Notes: generated from the letters alone by a model not told the origin. Numbered from the stretch's first letter, positions 50,926-60,548 are shown. The stretch: DNA of 64,000 nt from Ruegeria discodermiae (GCF_030758345.1 NZ_JAVAMO010000013.1:62001-126000); one strand, 5' to 3'. Program-made: numbers and translations.

Positions 50926-52347
50926 ATGAACGCTCAGGACGGGATTGCCCCCGAAATCGCTGAAGTGGATCGTATCGTGGCGCGGGCGCGCAAGGCGCAG
51001 GCGGCCTTCGAGGCCCAAGGCAGTCAGGCGCTTTATGACAAGGCGGCGCTGGCGGCGGGATGGGCCATCATGGAACCGGCCCGGAACCGGGCGCTGGCGC
51101 AACTAGCGGTGGAGACAACAGGTCTGGGCAACGTACCCGACAAGATCACCAAGAACCACCGCAAGACGCTTGGCTTGCTGCGAGACATCGCCGGGGTGCA
51201 GACCCATGGCACCATCCGCGACGACCCGGCCACCGGCATCACCGAAATCGCAAGGCCCATCGGCGTCATCGGCGCGGTTGTCCCGTCGACTAACCCGGCA
51301 GCGACCCCGGCAAACAACATCATCAATGCGCTCAAGGGCGGCAATTCCATCGTGGTGGCCCCATCCCCCAAGGGCGTGGCGTCTTGCGAGATGTTGCTGA
51401 GCTATATCCATGCCGAGTTCGATAAGCTGGGGCTGGATCGCGATCTGGTGATGATGATCCCCGCGCCGGGTTCGAAAGCCAAGACACAAAGGCTGATGGA
51501 GATCGCCGATCGGGTGATCTGCACCGGCAGTCAGAACAACGTGCATCGCGCGCAATCCTGCGGCACCCCCGCTGTTGCGGTCGGCGCGGGCAACGTCACG
51601 GTGATCGTGGATGAAAGCGCCGATCTGGCCGCCGCCGCCGCAAAGATCACGGCATCGAAGTGCTTCGACAACGCGACCTCGTGTTCGTCCGAGAATGCGG
51701 TGGTAGTGATGGATGCGGTCTATGACGCCTTTGTCACCGCGATGGCCGCCGAAGGCGGCGCTCTGGTGCCTGCCTCTGACGCTGGGGATATCATCGCACG
51801 GCTTTGGCCGGACGGGCATCTCAACCGTTCGGCCATTGCCCAGGACGCCGACAAGATGCTCGACGCGCTTGGCATGGCCGGGAAAGTGCCGGAGGGCACC
51901 AAATTCCTCGCGGTTGAAACCGATGGGATCGGACCAGATCATCCTCTGTCCGGGGAGAAGCTGAGCCGGGTGCTGGCGCTTTATCGGGCGAAGGATTTTG
52001 CGGAGGCCAAGGACACGGCGACCCGTATCCTCGCCTATCAGGGGGCCGGGCATTCGGTTGGCATCCATACCGGTAATGATGCCCGCGCCGTTGAACTGGG
52101 TCGCGATCTGCCGACTTGCCGGGTCATTGTCAACCAGGCCCATACCTTTGCCACCGGGGGCAGTTTCACCAACGGTATGCCGTTTTCCCTGTCGATGGGA
52201 TGCGGCAGTTGGGGTGGCAATTCCATCGACACCAACCTGCATTGGCGGCATTTCATCCAGACCACCAAGATCGTGCGCGAGATACCAACGCGCGAACCCG
52301 AACTGGACGAGATCTTTGGCCGGTACTGGGCAGAGGCTGGCCAATGA
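50926..52347 (+). CDS. CoA-acylating aldehyde dehydrogenase (SauS-like)
   Basis: The 473-residue protein is of the AdhE/EutE acylating aldehyde dehydrogenase group: EIARPIGVIGAVVPSTNPAA, SIVVAPSPKGVASCEMLLSY, the cofactor loop and catalytic Cys253 in CFDNATSCSSENAVV. Such enzymes interconvert an acyl-CoA and an aldehyde with NAD(P)H. Next to a CoA ligase and an acid importer, the direction is most likely acid to acyl-CoA to aldehyde. The described case with this gene pair is sulfoacetate use (SauS/SauT in Cupriavidus necator). The ATG at 50926 follows CGAGGACGCAG. Confidence 0.82.
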   Translation: MNAQDGIAPEIAEVDRIVARARKAQAAFEAQGSQALYDKAALAAGWAIMEPARNRALAQLAVETTGLGNVPDKITKNHRKTLGLLRDIAGVQTHGTIRDDPATGITEIARPIGVIGAVVPSTNPAATPANNIINALKGGNSIVVAPSPKGVASCEMLLSYIHAEFDKLGLDRDLVMMIPAPGSKAKTQRLMEIADRVICTGSQNNVHRAQSCGTPAVAVGAGNVTVIVDESADLAAAAAKITASKCFDNATSCSSENAVVVMDAVYDAFVTAMAAEGGALVPASDAGDIIARLWPDGHLNRSAIAQDADKMLDALGMAGKVPEGTKFLAVETDGIGPDHPLSGEKLSRVLALYRAKDFAEAKDTATRILAYQGAGHSVGIHTGNDARAVELGRDLPTCRVIVNQAHTFATGGSFTNGMPFSLSMGCGSWGGNSIDTNLHWRHFIQTTKIVREIPTREPELDEIFGRYWAEAGQ

Positions 52348-53852
52348 TGGAACCACCCGAGGGAACCGTCCGTGACTGGCTGGATCTGCGCGCGGATCAG
52401 GGGGGGGCTGGTTTCGTCTTCCCCGACGGCGCGCCGGACCTGAGCTGGGTCGAGCTGAAAGACGCGGCCCGCCGCATCGCCTGCATGTTGACCGATCTGG
52501 GGGTGGCCAAAGGCGAAAGCGTTGCCATCCTATATCCCAATTGCCGCGAAGCGTTGATGGTGGTCTTCGGTGTCCTCTATGGCGGGTTCCGGGCCACTAT
52601 GATCAATCTGGTCGCGGGCGACAGTGCCGTCGCTTATGCCCTGGACCACAGCGACGCGCGTTATGGCTTTGTGCATCCCGATCAGACCGATCTGTTCGAC
52701 CGCACCACCAACCGTGAGGCGATCACCCCGTTGCAGGTTGCACAGGCAGAGGGCGCTGCGGGCGATTTGCACGAACTTGCGCCCGAGGATCATGCGCTCT
52801 TGATGTATACCTCGGGCACGACCGGTCGCCCGAAAGGTGTGGTGCACACCCATTCCAGCCTGTTGGCAGGTGGCTGGACAACGGCGGTGGCGCATGAGTT
52901 GACCGCCGATGATCGCGGGTTCTGCGTCTTGCCTATTTACCACATCAACGGCCTGTGCGTGACGGTGATGGGCACGCTTGTCTCGGGCGGTTCGCTGGCC
53001 ATGTGCGAGCGCTTCTCGGCCAGCCGGTTCTGGGGCAATCTGGGGCGGGCGCGGGCGACGTGGTTCTCGGTTGTACCCACCATCATTTCCCATCTTCTGC
53101 ATTCCGACCTCAACCCCGATCCTGAGACGCGCAAGCGGGTCCGGTTTGGCCGCTCGGCCTCATCCGCGTTGGCGCCAGACGTGCAGCGCGCGTTCGAGAA
53201 ACGGTTTTCAGTGCCGATCATCGAAACCATGGGGCTGACCGAAACCGCCGCGCAGATCCTGTCGAATCCTTTGCCGCCCGGTGTGCGCAAGATCGGCTCG
53301 CCCGGCGTCGCCTATGGCAACGAGGCGGCGATCTTTGATTCCGACCTGCAGCCCGCCCCAACAGAGACCGAAGGGGAACTGGTCATTCGCGGGCCCAACG
53401 TCATGCTCGAATACCTCAAGGACCCCGATGCGACCGCCGGGACATTCACCCCGGACGGATGGCTGCGGACCGGAGATTTGGGGCGCATGGATGCGGATGG
53501 CTATGTCTATGTCACCGGACGGCTGAAAGAGCTGATCATAAAGGGCGGTGAAAACATCGCCCCGCGCGAAATAGACGAGGCGCTTTATTCGCATCCCGAC
53601 GTTGTCGAGGCCGCCGCTTTTGCGCGGCCCTGCAATAGTTACGGGGAGACGGTTGCCGCAGCCGTCAGACTCCGCGATGGATCGACCCTGACGGCGCAGG
53701 CCCTTCTGGAGATTTGCCAGAGCCGGTTGGGAACGTTCAAATCGCCTGACGAGATTCACCTGTTGGGCGATCTGCCGAAGGGGCCGTCGGGAAAAATCCA
53801 GAGAAACAGGATTCTCGCAATCGTAGAAGAACGTACCGGCGCCCCCTCTTAG
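52344..53852 (+). CDS. AMP-forming acyl-CoA ligase (SauT-like)
   Basis: The 502-residue ANL-family ligase has A3 LMYTSGTTGRPKGVVHTH (about 153-170), A5 ETMGLTETAAQILSNPLPPG, A7 GWLRTGDLGRMDADGYVYV, A8 GRLKELIIKGGENIAPREID and the C-terminal lysine in PSGKIQRNRIL. All residues needed for adenylate and thioester formation are visible. It overlaps the aldehyde dehydrogenase by 4 bp (ATGA) and ends the operon. It should activate the imported acid to its CoA ester for reduction by the preceding enzyme. Substrate identity is inferred from context only. Confidence 0.85.
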   Translation: MMEPPEGTVRDWLDLRADQGGAGFVFPDGAPDLSWVELKDAARRIACMLTDLGVAKGESVAILYPNCREALMVVFGVLYGGFRATMINLVAGDSAVAYALDHSDARYGFVHPDQTDLFDRTTNREAITPLQVAQAEGAAGDLHELAPEDHALLMYTSGTTGRPKGVVHTHSSLLAGGWTTAVAHELTADDRGFCVLPIYHINGLCVTVMGTLVSGGSLAMCERFSASRFWGNLGRARATWFSVVPTIISHLLHSDLNPDPETRKRVRFGRSASSALAPDVQRAFEKRFSVPIIETMGLTETAAQILSNPLPPGVRKIGSPGVAYGNEAAIFDSDLQPAPTETEGELVIRGPNVMLEYLKDPDATAGTFTPDGWLRTGDLGRMDADGYVYVTGRLKELIIKGGENIAPREIDEALYSHPDVVEAAAFARPCNSYGETVAAAVRLRDGSTLTAQALLEICQSRLGTFKSPDEIHLLGDLPKGPSGKIQRNRILAIVEERTGAPS

Positions 53853-53867
53853 ATGCAGGGGCGCCGG
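53836..53867. terminator. Bidirectional hairpin between the CoA ligase and the converging large gene
   Basis: CCGGCGCCCC (53836-53845) and GGGGCGCCGG (53858-53867) form a perfect 10-bp stem whose left arm and loop include the last codons and stop of the ligase gene. The T-tracts on either side are poor. It probably separates the two converging transcripts. Confidence 0.6.
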
Positions 53868-53877
53868 TGTTGGTCGC

Positions 53878-56460
53878 TTATCCGATATCCATGCCAAGCG
53901 ATTGGAGTTGTGCCAGCAGCGCACTGCCCGGATCGTCCACGCTATTCCAACTGTCGGCGGTCAGGTTGGACAGCGTCAGGTCTTCGGCCTGTACGCCTTG
54001 CAACGTTGTGAGATTGCCGCCATTTCCGAGAATCTCGATCACCAGATCATCGCCCATTTCGGTGACATGCAGATTTTGTGACCCCAGTGACCGAAAGTCC
54101 AAACGATCCTGGGCCGGATCGAAACCCTCAAACGTCGTTTCGGCGCCCCAATCCCAGAACAGTTCAATCGTGTCTGCCCCATCGGTCAGAGCCGTGGCAG
54201 CCGTTCCACCGTTCCCGGTATCCGTGGGGGGTGTTGTGCCGGACCCGTTGTTCTGGTCCTGATCTTCGAGGTCGCCGGTGCGGGTCTGGAACCCGTCGGT
54301 AGTCGCACCCGCCGGGGCCTGCGGGGTCAGCAACTCTGCGCGAGAGACCAGCGTGACGGCATCCTGCTCAAAGCCGAATGGCACCTCCAGATTGTCTTCG
54401 ATGACCTGATCATGATGAAATTCAACCCGACCCGGGACCAGATCGGCCAGCGTTACACCCGCTAAGGTCAGGCTCTGGCCCGAGGGCAGAGAGGAAATGA
54501 CCAAACCGTTTTCTGTATCTTCGACCGACAACCTTTCACGCGTGCCGAAATAGAGAAAGCTCAGCTTCATGCTGTCCGGATCGAACCCGTTGATCACCTC
54601 ATGCACGCCGTATTCGTGGCTGCGGACATAAACAGTGTCCTGCGCGCGCGGGCCCTGGCCCAGTTCCCAACTCAGAACACCACCGATATCCTGCCGGAAG
54701 TGCTCGTTGCCCACGATACCGAAACTGTCGATGCTGAGGTCCTGAAAACCGACCCCCTGAACGATCTGCGCCGCATCCGACCAGGGGCTGTCGACGACAA
54801 CTTCGCCATTGGCCGACTTCGTCAGGATCATGCCATGAACCGAGGTGTCGCCGACCGAGAGAATGTCGCGTGTCGGGTCGAAACCAGTGATGTCGTCCGC
54901 GTTTGAGTCCGCCCGCCAGATCGCGCCGCCACTCTCCGTGGTGCCCAGCATCTGCGGCGGATTTGACCCATCGGTATCATAGGACAACACATAGCCATCG
55001 CCGCCCGCCGGTTCGGTGATGACCGTCCCCAGTGCCGAGGCGACCTCGTTTTGGGCGGATGCTTCGGCGATCGAGAAATTAGCCATGCTGAGATCGGCAA
55101 GCCCCAGTCCCTGCAGGATCGTTGTGGACATTACCGCTCCGGCGTCGTCGCTAACGACCAGGCGAACGGTCTGGCCCAGCGCGTCGCCGCTTTCTTCGAA
55201 GATGTCCAGCCGCGTGCCGGTCACGCCTGCGCCGAGATGCAGCATGTCTTTCGAGGGATCAAAATCCGAAATGGTTCGCGACGGCGTATCCAGCGTAATG
55301 TCGATCATCATGCCTTCATGCATCCCGCCTGATGATCCCCCCGTATGGTGTCCATCTGTCTCGCCGACGAGCTCGGCAAACACGGCCCTTGCGCTGCCGT
55401 CGAGCACGTTGATCCGCGCCGGGTCCAGTTCGGCGGCGGACACACCAGCCAAGGTGACGCTCTGGTTGTTTGACGGAATGGCGATGGTCAGGCCGTTTGT
55501 TGACTCAGTCACTCTCAGGGCATCCGCGCCAATCCAAGCAATAAACAGCGTGTCGCCAGCCGGATCGAATTCGACGGTTTCAGCCCGTCCCCATTGCCAG
55601 TCGATGGCAACGCTCGCATTGGCCGCTGAGATTGTGTCGTTTGCGAAGCCATCTACCATCGGGGGTGTTGCAGGCATTTCGGGGGCAGGGGGCTCGACCG
55701 GCGAGGTTGGCTCGCCCGGTTCGACAGGGTCGGGCGTCTCCCCCACCTCGATCGGCGCAGAACCCTGATAGACGGCGACTGCCTCTTCGACTGTCGGAGT
55801 GGTGTAGCCGCCAAACTGCTCAATATAACGCAGGATCGACGTGCCGTACTCATCTGTCGAAACGTCACCATTCTGCAGCAGCGAAAGCGTGCCCCAGGCC
55901 CCGCGCAGATGCGCTGCGGCCATGATGCCCGAAACTGTCAGTGTGACCGTAACCGTTTGCCCCGCATCCACATAGCTGCGCGTGCTGCCAATATAGTCGT
56001 CAAGGCTATCACCTTGATAACCCAGGCCCGTTTCGATGACCTGCAGATTATACCCGAACGCCTCCTGGATGGCGTGCTCCTGCGCGGCGCCGGTCATGAA
56101 ATCCTCTAGTGAGTGGACCCCGTTCTTACCGGTCCAGGTGCCATCCCAGGTATTGGTTGCTGCGCCATTGCCGTAGAACAGGTCATCCTGATAATATCCA
56201 AGGTCGATTAACAGCGCTTCGCCGAATTGATACCCGACAAAACCCAGGCTGTTCATCGACCTGTAGGACATTGCCTGCCATTCATCCTCTGACAGGTCGC
56301 CCCACCGGCTGTAGGTGGGGAAAAACTCCGTCACTGATCCACCGGCCCATTGATCGAGTTGCCAATCCGCGATCGTGCCCGCCTCGTAACGATCACGATC
56401 CCAGCCGGATTCGAAATCGCGCAGTGCATCGCGAAATTCTGAGTAACTTCCTGAGGTCAT
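53878..56460 (-). CDS. Large secreted protein, lysozyme-like domain plus repeated beta modules
   Basis: The protein has 860 residues. The first ~235 include FRDALRDFESGWD (Glu17), then MSYRSMNSLGFVGYQFGEAL and LIDLGYY, a pattern like phage-type lysozymes (ESGxxY...NxLGYxGxYQFG), so a muramidase-type fold is likely. A Pro-rich linker (about 250-280) leads to five related beta modules carrying FDPxxDxL and xxSLTLAGVxxADL motifs. No Sec signal is present; type I secretion is inferred from the domain style and the RTX neighbour. The ATG at 56460 follows GGGAGCGG. It is convergent with the ligase gene. Confidence 0.68.
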   Translation of the reverse strand: MTSGSYSEFRDALRDFESGWDRDRYEAGTIADWQLDQWAGGSVTEFFPTYSRWGDLSEDEWQAMSYRSMNSLGFVGYQFGEALLIDLGYYQDDLFYGNGAATNTWDGTWTGKNGVHSLEDFMTGAAQEHAIQEAFGYNLQVIETGLGYQGDSLDDYIGSTRSYVDAGQTVTVTLTVSGIMAAAHLRGAWGTLSLLQNGDVSTDEYGTSILRYIEQFGGYTTPTVEEAVAVYQGSAPIEVGETPDPVEPGEPTSPVEPPAPEMPATPPMVDGFANDTISAANASVAIDWQWGRAETVEFDPAGDTLFIAWIGADALRVTESTNGLTIAIPSNNQSVTLAGVSAAELDPARINVLDGSARAVFAELVGETDGHHTGGSSGGMHEGMMIDITLDTPSRTISDFDPSKDMLHLGAGVTGTRLDIFEESGDALGQTVRLVVSDDAGAVMSTTILQGLGLADLSMANFSIAEASAQNEVASALGTVITEPAGGDGYVLSYDTDGSNPPQMLGTTESGGAIWRADSNADDITGFDPTRDILSVGDTSVHGMILTKSANGEVVVDSPWSDAAQIVQGVGFQDLSIDSFGIVGNEHFRQDIGGVLSWELGQGPRAQDTVYVRSHEYGVHEVINGFDPDSMKLSFLYFGTRERLSVEDTENGLVISSLPSGQSLTLAGVTLADLVPGRVEFHHDQVIEDNLEVPFGFEQDAVTLVSRAELLTPQAPAGATTDGFQTRTGDLEDQDQNNGSGTTPPTDTGNGGTAATALTDGADTIELFWDWGAETTFEGFDPAQDRLDFRSLGSQNLHVTEMGDDLVIEILGNGGNLTTLQGVQAEDLTLSNLTADSWNSVDDPGSALLAQLQSLGMDIG

Positions 56461-56987
56461 AAGTCCGCTCCCTATTTTGTTCACGCGCAAGTGATAGAGG
56501 GCGACAGATGCAACATATTGTTAAGATTGAACATTAACGGAACTCATGGCGAGTTTCTGCCGCAACGCTGCATTTTGAAAGGCGTGAATCTGCTTGTTCG
56601 GTAGACGGAAGCAATTCCCTTGAATTCGCGTTTTTTGGGATGAGATCGCCTTTACAGGGCTGGATTGTCTGGGCAAATCGGGCCTGCGCGCGCGATTCCC
56701 GCAGCCAGCCTTGCGATCACATTTCTGTTATTCAAGTCACGTACAATGAAGGTGCAAGCGAGCCCATCGGGGACAATCCGGCAGCGTTACAATTCCAGAC
56801 GCATCCTTCTGGCAAGCGCTCGCAAAGATATTGGCAAAGATTTTTTGACTTATTGCCTCTTTAATTATCCCCATCCGAGCGGCGTGCGACTTTGGTTTCA
56901 ATTGTGGCGATTTTGTGTTGTTTTTTTTACAGGAATTGGGCAACCCTACGTTTGCATTTATTTTTTTTGTTTGGGGGAAAAGCAAAG
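56461..56987. other. Divergent promoter region between two large secreted-protein genes
   Basis: These 527 bases are AT-richer than the surroundings and hold no convincing gene. A TTGACT hexamer at 56845-56850 on the plus strand resembles a -35 box, but no good -10 lies 17 bp away. A T-rich stretch with a GGGGGAAAAG ribosome site precedes the RTX gene. The length suggests complex control of both genes. Confidence 0.5.
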
Positions 56988-59050
56988 ATGCCTGTTCTGT
57001 CGGTTCAAAATACGCGGATTATCGAGCAAAACAGCAGTTTCGAGTATCTGTTTGTTCGAGTCTCGTTGGATGAAGTCGCGACCGCTCCGGTTACATTCTC
57101 ATACTACACGCAAGACGGCACCGCCGAGTCCGGGCCAGATTACAGCCCAAGCGCGCGAACCGTCACAATCCCGGCAGGCGAGAGCTTCGTGGATGTGCGT
57201 CTCTCCATCATTGGAGATACCGCGATCGAAGGCGACGAGAGTTTTGAATTCGTGCTCCTGCCATCAGCGAGTTCCTCCCTGCCAGATGACGCGGCGGCGA
57301 TGGTGGCGACGATCACCATTGCGGATAACGATGATGGGGCTGCCGATGCGCCTGCCGGGACCACCGGGCCCGGAAGGCTCATTTTTGGCCCCGAACGGGA
57401 GCCAGGTCCGCTGCCGACGGTTACAGCGCATGATCTGAAGATCATCGAAAGCGACAGCAGCTTCGACTATGCCTATTTCTTGCTGACACTTGACCGCCCG
57501 GCGACAGCGCAAATTACCCTCAGCTATTACTTGCAGGAAGGGACGGCGACGGCGGGCGTCGACTTCAGTGCGGCCGCGAGCACGGCAACAATCGCTGCAG
57601 GAGAGCAATCAACCTGGATCCGGGTGGCTGTGACCGGTGACACGAATGCGGAAGGAGACGAAGATTTCCAGCTGGTGATGACGAATATCAGCAATGGCGT
57701 TTTTGCTGGCGGCGGCGAGATACTGACCGCGACGGCAACCATTCTGGATGATGATACCGGGCCAATTTCCGAACCGGGGGGCGTCGGCGACCCGGGCGAG
57801 GCGATCCAGGGACCGGATCAGTTCGGTACGCTCCCGACACTTCGGTTCCATGATGTCAAAGTGATCGAGGGCGATAGCAGTTTCAAATATGTCTACGTGC
57901 CCTATACGCTGGATGCACCTGCGCCAGCCCAGATCAGGGTTGATTACTATACTCAGGCCGGCAGCGCGTCGAATACGCAGGGCGACTTTACGGATGCGGC
58001 AAGCACATTGACCATCCCCGCAGGCCAGGAAAGCGGGTGGCTGCGCTTTAGCGTAAACGGCGACACCGCGATCGAAGGTGACGAGAGTTTCACGGTTGTC
58101 TTCACCAATCTGCAAAACGCGGATTTCGAAGGTGGCACCGCCGTGATGCAGGCCGAGGTCACCATACTGGACAATGACAGTGGTCCGCTAACGGGTCCTG
58201 CCGGTATCGGCGATCCTGCCGATCAGTTGCCGACGCCTGTCTCAACCGCAACGGATGTGCCGGTTCTGCAGATCTCTGATGTATCGGTCTTTGAAGGCGA
58301 CAGCAGCTTTGCATATGCAGAGTTTCTGATCACGCTGGATCGCCCTGCGCCGACAAGGATCACCGGCCAATATGTCTTTGATGATGGCACGGCCTCAAAA
58401 ACCCAGGGTGATTTCAGTGGTGGAGAGGGCAATTTCACTATCGAGGCGGGAACGGAAAGCACCTATCTGCGCGTTGCTGTCAGCGGGGATACACGAATCG
58501 AAGGTGATGAAGCCTTCAACCTCGTCCTGACCGGGCTGCGGAATGCCACATTCTATGGCAACGGCCCGGCCCTGGTGGCGCAGGGGGCGATCATCGGCAA
58601 TGATTCCGGTGTGCCGTCGCAGGATGCCGGAATCGGTGACGTAGCCAAGCCGGTTCTCGGCCCGCCCGTGTCAGAGGCCGGTGTCGTTCTGGATGTGGTG
58701 TCAACCTCGATCCTGGAAGGCAATAGCAGTTTTGCTTACGCTTACGTCTATGTCCTGCTGTCTGAGCCAGCGAAAACCGACGTGCAGGTAAACTGGAGCA
58801 CCGTCGAGAATGCGGATGCCCAGAGCGGCCTCGACTTTGGAGCGACCGGAGGCACATTGACGATCCCGGCAGGGGCCAGCAGCGGCCGCGTTCGGGTCAG
58901 CATCTTTGGTGACACGGCGATCGAAGGCGACGAAACCTTTGGCGTGGAGTTCTCGTCTCCGACCGGGGCGGTTCTGGTTAACGGGCAGGCAACGCTCATG
59001 GCCGAGGTGCGCATCGCCGGGAATGACGGCACCGGCACGCCTTCCACTGG
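56988..59050 (+). repeat. Five tandem Calx-beta modules of about 420 bp
   Basis: Module starts fall near 56991, 57410, 57832, 58257 and 58680, a period of 419-425 bp (about 140 residues). Linkers between modules share a PAGIGDP-type sequence followed by a GP-rich stretch, so the whole unit, domain plus linker, has been duplicated. Confidence 0.75.
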
Positions 59051-60521
59051 CCCGGATTTCAATTTTGGGACGCCCGCAAATGGCGGTGCCAACTATCTTA
59101 TTGGAACGAACGGCAAGGATGGGATTCGCGGATTTGGTGGCAATGACACGATCGTGGGCCTCGCCGGAAACGACAATCTGGTTGGCGATTTCGGAAACGA
59201 CGTTTTGCTCGGCGGTATTGGGGCAGATCGCCTGGTCGGAGGTGGGGGCAACGATCGCATGACCGGTGGTTTTGGCGCCGATACCTTTGTGCTGACCTGG
59301 GGAATGGGTAAGGATCGAGTCACCGATTTTAATCACGGCGTCGACCGTCTTGATTTCAATGCATTGTCGCCAGCGCAGAAGGCGGGTGCGTACTTTATCA
59401 AAACCGGGTCCAATCTGGTGGTGCACCTGAGCGATGGCTCGACCATGGCGCTTGGTAATGTCCCGGTGATTAGTGGCAACGGCAATAACAACCGGCTCGT
59501 TGGCACCGCGAAGGATGATTTCATTCAGGGTTTTGCAGGCAACGATACGCTTGATGGCGGCGGCGGGCACGACATGATGCTCGGCCATAAGGGGGCGGAT
59601 ACGCTGCGAGGTGGTGCCGGAAACGATACCCTGAGTGGCGGAGACGGTAATGATCTGCTTTCCGGTGGAAATGGAAACGATGCGCATAACGCAGGCGGAG
59701 GAAACAACGTCGTCTTTGCCGGGAACGGCAATGACTATGTGACCGCCCTTGGGGGTGCTGACAGGCTGTTGGGTGGCACCGGCAATGATACGCTCAACGG
59801 AGGCGGAGGCAACGATACGATCAGCGGCGGAGATGGTGCGGACCGGATTGGCGGCGGTGCTGGAAATGATGTGCTGACGGGCGGAAAGGGTACTGACACA
59901 ATCTGGGGGAATGCGGGGAACGACAATATCGATGCCGGGGCGCAAAATGACAGCGTGGTTGGCGGCAGCGGCAACGACACGATTCTCGGCGGCGATGGCA
60001 GTGACACCGTCTTCGGTGACGATGGCAGGGACAGTCTGACGGGCGGCAACGGCAATGACCTGTTGAACGGCGGAGGCTGGTCCGATGAAATCTTTGGCGG
60101 AGGCGGAAATGACACGTTGATCGGATCCGGCGGCAATGACCAACTCTGGTCGGGCGCAGGCAATGACGTTGCATATGGCGGAGACGGAAAGGATACCCTG
60201 CTTGGTTTCGCCGGAAATGACAATCTTTGGGGAAGTAACGGGGCGGATCAGCTTGACGGCGGCGCTGGTAATGACACGCTGCGCGGGGGTGCCGGAGCGG
60301 ATGTGCTCGTTTTCTCAACCGGAGAGGATCGCGTGCTGGCGTTTTCTGATGGGGACAGAATTGACCTGTCTGGCGTCGCCTCGATCAACAATTTCTTCGA
60401 CCTGCAGAACAACCATCTGACGGGACCGGTGAACGCGGTGATCGATGATGGGTTCGGCAACACGATGACTCTGGTCAGTGTCGGCGCAGGGACGCTGGAC
60501 GCGGGTGATTTCATCTTCTGA
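56988..60521 (+). CDS. Calx-beta and RTX repeat protein, type I secreted
   Basis: The 1177-residue protein has five Calx-beta modules (about 1-690), each with GDTxIEGDExF and a closing ILDNDxG motif. A long RTX calcium-binding region (about 700-1108) follows with dozens of GGxGNDxL nonapeptides. The end DRVLAFSDGDRIDLSGV...GDFIF is a typical type I secretion signal region. It is predicted to leave the cell unfolded and fold in calcium-rich seawater. Adhesion or matrix function is likely; no catalytic domain is seen. The transporter genes are not in the window. The ATG at 56988 follows GGGGGAAAAG. Confidence 0.85.
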   Translation: MPVLSVQNTRIIEQNSSFEYLFVRVSLDEVATAPVTFSYYTQDGTAESGPDYSPSARTVTIPAGESFVDVRLSIIGDTAIEGDESFEFVLLPSASSSLPDDAAAMVATITIADNDDGAADAPAGTTGPGRLIFGPEREPGPLPTVTAHDLKIIESDSSFDYAYFLLTLDRPATAQITLSYYLQEGTATAGVDFSAAASTATIAAGEQSTWIRVAVTGDTNAEGDEDFQLVMTNISNGVFAGGGEILTATATILDDDTGPISEPGGVGDPGEAIQGPDQFGTLPTLRFHDVKVIEGDSSFKYVYVPYTLDAPAPAQIRVDYYTQAGSASNTQGDFTDAASTLTIPAGQESGWLRFSVNGDTAIEGDESFTVVFTNLQNADFEGGTAVMQAEVTILDNDSGPLTGPAGIGDPADQLPTPVSTATDVPVLQISDVSVFEGDSSFAYAEFLITLDRPAPTRITGQYVFDDGTASKTQGDFSGGEGNFTIEAGTESTYLRVAVSGDTRIEGDEAFNLVLTGLRNATFYGNGPALVAQGAIIGNDSGVPSQDAGIGDVAKPVLGPPVSEAGVVLDVVSTSILEGNSSFAYAYVYVLLSEPAKTDVQVNWSTVENADAQSGLDFGATGGTLTIPAGASSGRVRVSIFGDTAIEGDETFGVEFSSPTGAVLVNGQATLMAEVRIAGNDGTGTPSTGPDFNFGTPANGGANYLIGTNGKDGIRGFGGNDTIVGLAGNDNLVGDFGNDVLLGGIGADRLVGGGGNDRMTGGFGADTFVLTWGMGKDRVTDFNHGVDRLDFNALSPAQKAGAYFIKTGSNLVVHLSDGSTMALGNVPVISGNGNNNRLVGTAKDDFIQGFAGNDTLDGGGGHDMMLGHKGADTLRGGAGNDTLSGGDGNDLLSGGNGNDAHNAGGGNNVVFAGNGNDYVTALGGADRLLGGTGNDTLNGGGGNDTISGGDGADRIGGGAGNDVLTGGKGTDTIWGNAGNDNIDAGAQNDSVVGGSGNDTILGGDGSDTVFGDDGRDSLTGGNGNDLLNGGGWSDEIFGGGGNDTLIGSGGNDQLWSGAGNDVAYGGDGKDTLLGFAGNDNLWGSNGADQLDGGAGNDTLRGGAGADVLVFSTGEDRVLAFSDGDRIDLSGVASINNFFDLQNNHLTGPVNAVIDDGFGNTMTLVSVGAGTLDAGDFIF
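59082..60309 (+). repeat. RTX nonapeptide repeat tract
   Basis: GGxGNDxL-type repeats run in two blocks, about 59082-59290 and 59480-60309. They are separated by a DFNHGVDRLDF spacer domain like the ones that usually close RTX blocks. The repeats are coding, with codon-level variation. Confidence 0.85.
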
Positions 60522-60548
60522 TCGCTAGATGTTTCCGATTAAAAGCGG

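Noticed and set aside
58701-60143. A 480-codon frame antisense to the RTX tract
   Set aside because: It mirrors the periodic GGxGNDxL coding repeats and has no start context or domain of its own.
59082-60309. Possible CRISPR-like direct repeats
   Set aside because: The periodicity is 27 bp of in-frame RTX nonapeptides with variable codons and no spacers; there are no cas genes.
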